From the NCBI GenBank assembly GCA_039654915.1, contig CM077597.1, positions 61,036,001-61,100,000 on the forward strand: a stretch of 64,000 nucleotides of DNA, given 5' to 3'. Below the pieces are notes generated by a model, which was not told the origin of the DNA, did no database searches, and was given only the letters and a program-made list of their open reading frames with translations. Position 1 is the first letter of the stretch. Every line of letters begins with the position of its first letter. Shown one piece after another: positions 57,191-64,000 of the stretch. Source of the stretch: Aquilaria yunnanensis (taxonomy: Eukaryota > Streptophyta > Magnoliopsida > Malvales > Thymelaeaceae). Position numbers and translations under genes: made by a program.

Positions 57191-57644
57191 CATGCCCCTA
57201 TCGGAAAGCCGAAGTGGAGACTTCGGTAAGCAGAGTCTTTGAGGGCACTTTGTGGGACTCATTGTAAAAGTTGTGTAGGAAACACTTCATCTCCCGAAGG
57301 TGTGCTTTCTAAACCAAGGTAGCCTGTGGATGTCACTCCTTACCCCCTGGCTAGTCCCTTGGTGTTTTCGAGGTGTGCATCCCTTCTTTATTTTTCTGCT
57401 GCAGGTCAATGGATCGTCATGTCTCGTAATGAGGCACGTCATTTCGGATATTCGTGCCTAGGTTTTCGTGCTATCAGAAGGCATGCCCTCGTTTCCTGCA
57501 TTGGACGATATGTGGCACGCGGTGATTAGGGGATAATTACATCGGTTACACCAACCGCGTCTTTTCGCCTTCGATGGGTAATTATGGCAACAATTCGCCT
57601 TCGCGGGGTAGTTATGGAAACGATTCAACTACCCCCCTTCGGTC

Positions 57645-57652
57645 TATATAAA
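57645..57652 (+). promoter_or_regulatory. Candidate TATA box of the antisense unit in TAT2
   Basis: TATATAAA on the plus strand, 305 bp upstream of the first ATG of the antisense ORF, followed by a CT-rich leader. Directly upstream lie two imperfect copies of a roughly 33-bp unit (CGCCTTCG..GGTARTTATGG, about 57568-57632). Together these look like a promoter independent of the LTR. Confidence 0.5.
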
Positions 57653-57956
57653 CCCTCCTTCCCCTCATAGCTCTCACTTGCTTTCTTTTGCTTCTATCCT
57701 GCTCTCATTTGCTCTCAAGCTTTTTCTTTCTTTTCTGCAGTGGTGCAAGCGGTGGAGTGATTTCTGGCGAGCTTTTACAACAGCGTCAACCAATCCCGAC
57801 TTCGGCAAAAGCTTTGGTGGGTTTTCCTTTCCAAGGTCCCTTGGTTTCTTCTGTTTCTATTTTAATAGTGTCCGAAGTTGTTTTCTTTTCCTGAAGTCCT
57901 TTGACTTGCTTTCCCGAAGTCATTCCATTCTTCCGAAGTCACTTTGTTCTCCGAAT

Positions 57957-60323
57957 ATGTCTTCTCTGACCCTTCTTTTGGCTGTTCGTCCTCTTCCCGA
58001 GAGTTGGGCTTCTCTCGACTCTCATCCATGCTGCACCACTTCGGAGAAAATGAAGAAATAGGCAGCTAAATTCTACCTCCTGTCTTACGTTGTGACTAGG
58101 CTACCTACTGCAAGTCTGCTTAGTTACATGTATCATTCGGACGAGGTTACTGTTTTCTGAGCCCAACTGAAGGCTGGACTTTGGTTTCCTTCGCCAAAGA
58201 TGATTTGCGACTTTTGCCAATTCCATGGCATAGCTGTGAATCAGCTTCCTCCCAACTCCTATTCTTACTTCAATGCTTTTCTCTACATGTGTGGGGTTTT
58301 CAAGATAGAACCCCACTTCATCATCTTTATGCAGTATTACAAACTCTATTCGGTCCCAAAGGTTGACGAGGGTGGCAAAAGAAATTCTTCTTCCTCAAGA
58401 TGGACAAGGCGTGGTTGTATGTGCCGACCCGCTAGGCCTACGGGACGCTGGAGACGGATGTTGTTGATCCCAAGAAGTTGCTAACTCCTGAGTTAGCAGT
58501 GAGGTTTGAGGACTTTGATAGCCGTATTCGAGCTGTCACCGACTGGGATGCTGAGGTCCCGCCGCGGTCCTTGTATCCCTTTCCCATCAAGTGGGACCTC
58601 ATGACCAAAGAGGTTGTTCGTGAGTTAAGGGTGATCAAGGAGCACAAAACCGACCTCGGCATGCTAGCGCCTACCATCAACGGGAAGAAGGCGTGGTTGG
58701 TGATGCTCCTTCGGAAAGAGCTCACATACAAAGCCCTCATTGAGAGTAAGTCACTCTCTAAATTTTGCTATAAGTACCCCTTTGGACTTACACTGATATT
58801 TTATTCTTTTTTCAGAGATGGGCAACTAGTCAGCTGCCTTCTACAAGTCCCTCTTCCTCGGTCAAGCCGAGAAGGGGAACAAAAGAAGAAGGCCGCCCAA
58901 AGAGGCGGAAGGCGTCTGGAGGGGGGCCATCTTTGGCCAAGAAATTGAAGAAGGACCTTTTTCACCCCCTCCTGAAGATGTTATTAAGGTCGGGGACCAG
59001 CTGTCGGTCCATGCTGACCCACCATCGAAGCCGGCCGTCAGCTCCACTCCCCGTAGTCCTGTTACTTTAGGAGACATCTTGAGCACTTCGGTAGGAGGCC
59101 CTTCTGTTGAGGAGCTCGAGGAGCGAAGATGAAGCAAGGGCAAACACGTCCCTACCGAAGTGGAGGAAGTCCATGACTCCGACAATGACATTGCCGAGGT
59201 TCTGCCAAGTTTGCCCCTTAGCCATTTTTCTATGAATTTAGACATCTTTAGCATTTTTGACTTTTTAGACATATGGCTAAGGGATAATGTACTGATGGAA
59301 CTTCGGCATGATTTTGCAGAGGAATTGGCACCCTTGGCATGGATGGTGGAGCACGCCCAGAAGCGGGCCCTTCGGGACTCCCATATCCCGAAGGATAAGG
59401 TTTTGAGGGAGCCTTTCTGGTCTTTCACAAAGGACATGAACTTGTTCTCCGAGGACAGCCAGCAAATGGCTCCCCAAATGGCGAGGGGCGTGCTCACCCA
59501 AGCCATGTTCAAATCTCTGGTGGGGGAGTGCCCGAATGAGGAGGTCCTCGCCGTAAGGATATCTGAACATGCTACCCAGGTGAGCTTTTTAGAACTTTAC
59601 AAATTTTACAAGCTTTCATAGCTTTTTGATCCTAACGCGAAGTCTTTCCTTTTCGCAGCTCTTGCCTTATAGTGGATTTGCGAGCATGGGCATCAAAGCA
59701 GTCTTCGATTTGATCTTGGACCGAAGAGCGCTTGGAGAAAGCCAAGCTATTCTACACCGGCTCGGTTGTCAAGTACGCCGAGCTGAACAAGATAGCCAAG
59801 GAAGAGGTGGCTAAAGTTCGGGAGGAGTTCTTCAAGAGTTAGGAGGAGCTCTCTCAAGAATTCTCCCAGAAGGTGTTTGACCTCGGCACGAAGGTCATCG
59901 CGCTATCTTCGGAGAATGAGGTCTACCGGAAGGAGAAGGAGAAGGACTCTGCTCTCCTGATGAAGGTCCTTGCTGACAACGCCGAACTTCAAGCCGAGGT
60001 CGATACGCTGAAGAAGGAGATGAAGAAGAAGAAGAAGATGAAGAAGCTAGAGAAGAAGGTCGCTGTGCTGAGGGATGAGCTGAATGACTTGGATATTGAG
60101 AAGGACAAAGCTGCTCAAGCAACTAAGGTTGCGTTCCAAGACAGCTTTTTGTTTGGCTCGGCACCAAGTCTTGGCAAAGTACCCCAACCTCGACCTCTCT
60201 TTTCTTGCTAGCTTGGACATTCCCGAGGGGCCTCGTTGGGCATGGTCAAAGATTGAATATCTTAATCTTCCCTTTCCTCCTCCGACGTTGAAGGTCGTGG
60301 CAAAGAAGGTTGTGATGGAATGA
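57957..60323 (+). pseudogene. Antisense extra ORF of TAT2 (PF04195-like, coiled-coil protein), broken
   Basis: Plus strand, opposite to pol. It starts MSSLTLLLAVRPLPESW. Near 58175-58360 it has the pattern QLKAGLWFPSPKMICDFCQF, LPPNSYSYFNAFLYMCGVF, which resembles the plant family named transposase (putative) gypsy type (PF04195). A frameshift near 58365 leads to KKFFFLKMDKAWLYVP and on to DWDAEVPPRSLYPFPIKWD. Introns: 58746-58815 (GTAAG..TTCAG) and 59580-59658 (GTGAG..CGCAG). A basic patch RPKRRK (about 58885-58910) could be a nuclear signal. Residues from 59765-60115 form a heptad-rich, Lys/Glu coiled coil. The C-terminal frame ends at 60323. In-frame stops at about 58059, 58159 and 59839 and several frameshifts make this copy a pseudogene. 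Antisense ORFs in TAT-lineage elements are known; their function is not. Confidence 0.7.
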
Positions 60324-60427
60324 CTCAAGATCACGAGGTCCCTTAGGTGTCCCGGACTTTGCCTTTTTCTTACTTTTTGTAATCTTCTTCCTGTAATCCT
60401 CCTCCTTGTTGTAATAAGGCTCAATTT

Positions 60428-60433
60428 AATAAA
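60428..60433 (+). terminator. Candidate polyadenylation signal of the antisense unit
   Basis: AATAAA about 105 nt after the stop of the antisense ORF, preceded by TGTAAT-rich sequence (60378-60415). It lies in the short gap before the convergent end of pol at 60742. Confidence 0.45.
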
Positions 60434-60741
60434 ATTCCTTCTTTCCTCCAAAATTTGGCTAAGTCTCAAGACAAGTTTCTCCTTAAATGATCTTCAGTTC
60501 CAAAGGTTAGTTTGACCATTTTCGGTCTAGGACCTTCGGGAAGATATTTTTCACGCTTGTTATCAACCATCTTCAACTTAACACCAGTTTCGGCGAATAT
60601 CTTTTGGCAAAGCTCTGCCTGTTTTTATCAGCCATGTTCGGTTGACGCACCTTCGGAGAAAATGTGTCATTTTTGTAGGTAGATACTTGCACCTTGTTCG
60701 GTTAGATTCCTTTGATGGGACTATTTTCCTTAGAAAAATTT

Positions 60742-63700
60742 CTAAGTGTAGAGTTTTTTCAAAGCATCTGAATGCCATGTATTCCTCAGCTCTCCACTTT
60801 CGGTATCGTCGAGTTTGTATACTCCTGGATGAACTTCGTCAAGAACCAAATAAGGCCCTTCCCAGTTTGCCCGAAGTACTCTGTGGGATGGTCTTCGGGG
60901 CTCAACCTCAGCCTTTCGGAGGACAAGGTCCCCCTTCCTGATTCCCTTTCGCCTGACATGCAAGTTCGCCGTTATGGCTACCTTTTGCTGAAAAGTCTTT
61001 CTTCTGAGCTCAGCCACTTCTCTGTGTTCGTCAATTAAGTCTAGCTTGGTTCTCAATCTGAGGTTGTTTCCTTCCTCATCGAACACTTGCACCCTAACCG
61101 ATGGCTGAATCACTTCGATAGGAATAATGGCCCCCGTGCCAAAGACGAGTGAGAAAGGTGTCTCACCTGTGGCCCTTTGGGGTGTTGTCCAATAGCTCCA
61201 TGGCACGCTAGGTAGTTCTCCTGGCCATTTTCCTTTTGCTTGCTTCAATCTCTTTTTCAAACCATCTTTTATGGTTCTGTTGGACACCTCTACCTATCCG
61301 TTTATCTGAGGATGAGCTATTGGGGGGAAGTGTATTTTTATCCCAAGGTCAGTAGTGAATTCTTGGAATCCCTTGTCAATAAACTGGGAACCATTGTTGG
61401 CCACTATCACCCTCGGTATGCCAAATCTGCATACGATGTTCTTCCAGATGAATTTCTGTATGTCCTTCACCGAAATTGTTGCCAGGGGCTCTGCCTCAAT
61501 CCACTTAGTGAAGTAATCTACTGCGACTACGCAGAACTTCATTCCTCCAGGTGCTGTTGGGAGAGGCCTAATGAGGTCAATACCCCATACTGTGAAGGGG
61601 CAGGGGTAGTTAGTTGAAGTTATCGTTTCCGAGGGTAGCCTCTGGATGTTGGCGTGTCTTTGGCTATTGTCACATTTCTAGACAAATTGCCTTGCGTCCT
61701 TCCTTAAGGTGGGCCAAAAGTATCCCTGGCGGAGTAGTACTCCTGCTAGAGCATCAGTTCCTATATGGGAACCACAGGCCCCCTTATGGACTTCTCTGAG
61801 GACTATCTCGACGTCCTCTTCGCCGACACACCTTTGCAGTGGACTTGTGTACCCTTTTCGGTATAACTCCTCTCCGATTAGGAAATATCATTCGAAACGT
61901 CTTCGCACTCTTGTCGCTTCGTGACAGTCTTCGGGAAGCTCCGAAGTCGTAAGATACTTTTTTATGGGATTTTTCCATCCTCTTTCTGAGGTTGCTATGC
62001 TCATTATTGCTATGCTCAGGTGACTTAGCACTTCGGTGGACTTTTTCGACTTTGCCAAAATATTTGCTTCAGTATTATTTCGACGAGGCACATTCTCGAT
62101 GTGTACCGCGCCGAACTCTTGGATGAATTTTGTCGCAAGGTCATGGTACTTTACCAAGGTTGGGTCCTTCGCGCCGTAGTCCTCTGCCATCTGTCGGACC
62201 ACGAGCTGAGAATCACGGTGGGCCTTTAGGTTTCTTACACCAACTCTTCTCGCGAGGCGCAAACCTGCTATGAGGGCTTCATATTCTGTTATGTTATTGG
62301 TGACGTTAAATCCAAATTTGATGGCTTTTGTGGCTTTCATACCTTCGGGACCACGAAGAATTACTCCAGCTTCTTGATGTTCAGAACCGGAGGCCCCGTC
62401 AGCAAACAGAGTCCACTCAGGCTCATTCTTACCGAGGTAAGGTTGATTGTCTTCAATGACGGGTACCTCGACAATGAAATCTGCCAATGCCTGTGCTTTT
62501 ATAGCCTTCCTTGGCTCATTGGTGATATCATATTCACCAAGCTTGATGCAACACTTTGATAGCCTTCCTAAGTGGTCCACCTTCTTCATGATGTCCTGAA
62601 GATGCAGGCTACTTCGGACGATAATGGGGTGCCCTTGGAAATAAGGTCGTAGCCTTCTACTTACAAGTATCAGGGCATAAATAGCCTTTTGTAGCAAGGG
62701 GTAACTGACTTCGGCACCATGAAGAGACTTCTTCACATAATATACTGGCCATTGCTTTGCCCCCTCTTCTTTTACAAGGACCGAACTTACTGCCTTTTCG
62801 GTGACGGTGAGGTAGAGTATGAGGGGTTCTCCTTCCCGTGGCTATCGAAGTGTCGGCAGATGAGTTAGGTAGACTTTAAGCTCTTCCCAGGCCTTTTGGC
62901 AGTCTTCGTTCCAAGGGCGTACCTCGGTTCTGAGGTCGCCACCATTTTTTGCTGCCTTAGTGAGGACTTTGAAGACGGTCAGCAGTGATCCCCATGTCTG
63001 GAGATGAATATGCCGAGGGACGTGATTCTCCTCGTGAGTCTTCACGTATTTGGTCGTCTTGGGTGTTCGGAATCCTAACAAGGCCTTGACCTTTTCCGGA
63101 TTAGCGTCGATACCTTTCTCTAACACCATAAATCTGAGAAACTTACCAACATTCACCCCGAACACGCTTTGTTCAGGGTTGAGATGAATTCCAAATGTCC
63201 TTAGCTGGTGGAATGTCTCTCCTAAGTCTATGATATGACTATTAGGCAGTTTGCTCTTAACTATCATATCATCGACGTAGACTTCCATGTTTCTCCCAAT
63301 TTAGGAATCGAAGACCTTGTTCATCAATCTCTAGTACGTGGCCCCTGCATTCTTAAGCCCGAAGGGCATTCTAATGTAGCAGTATGTACCAGTTTCTATG
63401 ATGAAGGTGGTTTTTTCCTCATCTTCGAGGTCCATCCTGATTTGATGGTACCCGCTAAATGCGTCGAGGAAGCTGAGAAGTCTGTATTCGGCAGTTGAGT
63501 CCACCAATTGGTCTATTGGGGGCAGAGGATATGAATCCTTAGGGCAAGCATCGTTCACATTTCGGAAGTCGATGCACATTCAGAGTTTGTCACTCCCTTC
63601 TTTTGTGGCGATGACCATGTTACTAAGCCATTCGGGATATTTGACTTCCCTTATTAAGTCTGCCTCTAACAAGCTTTGGATCTCGGACTTAACGTAGTTG

Positions 63701-64000
63701 TTCTTGTGTGCCGAAAGGATCCCTTTTTTTTGGCGAACAGGCTTCAAGTCAGGGTGTATTTTAAGACTATGCTGGATTATGCGAGGGTCTACCCCATGCA
63801 TATCCTTTGGCGAGTAGGCAAATAGATCTTTGTTCATTAAAAGGAAAGATACAAGCTTTTGTTTGTCACCTTCGGCCAGATGTTTCCCTATGCGGGTATT
63901 TCGACCCGGGACAAGCTCTATATTCTCAGTTTCAATTTTGTCCGAGTCACTTCTCTCTCCTTCTGCAGCCTCTTTGGTTGCTGTGCCCTTCTTTCCCGAG
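60742..64000 (-). pseudogene. TAT2 pol: RT, RNase H, second RNase H, integrase (5' end outside)
   Basis: Minus strand. RT: EIQSLLEADLIREVKYPEWL (about 63686), DAFSGYHQIRMDLEDEEKTT, RMPFGLKNAG and the catalytic YVDD at 63279-63268. First RNase H: YYVKKSLHGAEVSYP (about 62755-62690). Second, archaeal-type RNase H: EWTLFADGASG (about 62409), NNITEYEALIAGLRLA and QLVVRQM, the mark of the TAT lineage. Integrase: zinc part in pieces, core VVAVDYFTKWIEAEPL (about 61530), VIVANNGSQF (about 61405; usual DNG, so the second catalytic Asp is Asn here), PQING followed by a stop (61296-61294). Then NRTIKDGLKKRLKQAKGKW and the GPY region WEGPYLV. A few stops and frameshifts; the copy cannot make a full product. 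Confidence 0.85.

Larger units (their letters stand above)
56346..64000 (-). mobile_element. TAT-like Ty3/gypsy element (TAT2), 3' part; continues beyond the window
   Basis: From the right: pol on the minus strand (RT, RNase H, second RNase H, integrase; 64000-60742), then a gene-like antisense ORF on the plus strand (57957-60323), a purine tract near 57191-57203 and the 3' LTR (57190-56346). It interrupts the LINE. Like TAT1, the LTR starts TGATAGCC and the purine tract ends GGGCATG, so they are related. Pol has few stops and much longer open frames than TAT1, suggesting a younger copy. The 5' LTR, gag and protease lie outside. Confidence 0.85.

Noticed and set aside
58862..59512. Long minus-strand ORF (216 codons) opposite the antisense unit
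   Set aside because: It is low-complexity and Ser-rich. The plus strand has splice sites, a domain pattern and a coiled coil, so this is the shadow frame.

Overview
This window comes from the nuclear genome of a flowering plant. The grounds are a GT-AG spliced chloroplast-type alpha-amylase gene with tandem CBM45 modules, plant lineages of Ty3/gypsy (Tekay-like and TAT-like) and Ty1/copia elements, a plant-type LINE with a C-terminal RNase H, and degenerate CCCTAAA-type telomere-like repeats. The species cannot be told from the sequence. One host gene looks intact: AMY3 on the minus strand (CDS 47497 to 39700, 13 exons, 901 residues). The rest is mostly nested transposable elements.

Nest 1 (about 2190-17145, plus strand) is a decayed chromovirus-like Ty3/gypsy element. 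Its 3' LTR was hit twice: by a solo LTR of family B (7520-11771, itself hit by solo LTRs of family C, 8226-9620, and family A, 9940-11355) and by a 3.4-kb LTR-type element D (13000-16408). Another family A end (1-482) and a D-like fragment (483 to about 2190) lie upstream. Nest 2 (18422-31795) is a minus-strand copia element split by a TAT-like gypsy element (18652-26010, TSD ACTTT) and by a family A solo LTR inside gag (29581-30998, TSD GTTGT). Nest 3 (47735-64000) is a minus-strand LINE ending next to the AMY3 core promoter. It is broken by four more family A/B solo LTRs and by a second TAT-like gypsy element (56346 to beyond the window).

Between nest 2 and AMY3 lies a repeat-rich, gene-free stretch: a SINE-like fragment, a poly-C run, a homopurine tract, AT-rich duplicated blocks, about 0.6 kb of degenerate telomere-like repeats (35885-36520), and a 2-kb minisatellite (36526-38495). 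The minisatellite has units of about 32 bp built on the near-palindrome GTGACCGGGTCAC.

Most transposon coding sequence is dead (stops, frameshifts, lost catalytic residues). The most unusual objects are the minisatellite next to telomere-like repeats; a gene-like antisense unit (TATA box, ATG, two small introns, coiled coil, AATAAA) in the 3' region of the second TAT element; the LINE tail a few bases from the AMY3 TATA box; and the repeated A/B solo-LTR family, with seven complete copies bounded by exact 5-bp target-site duplications.
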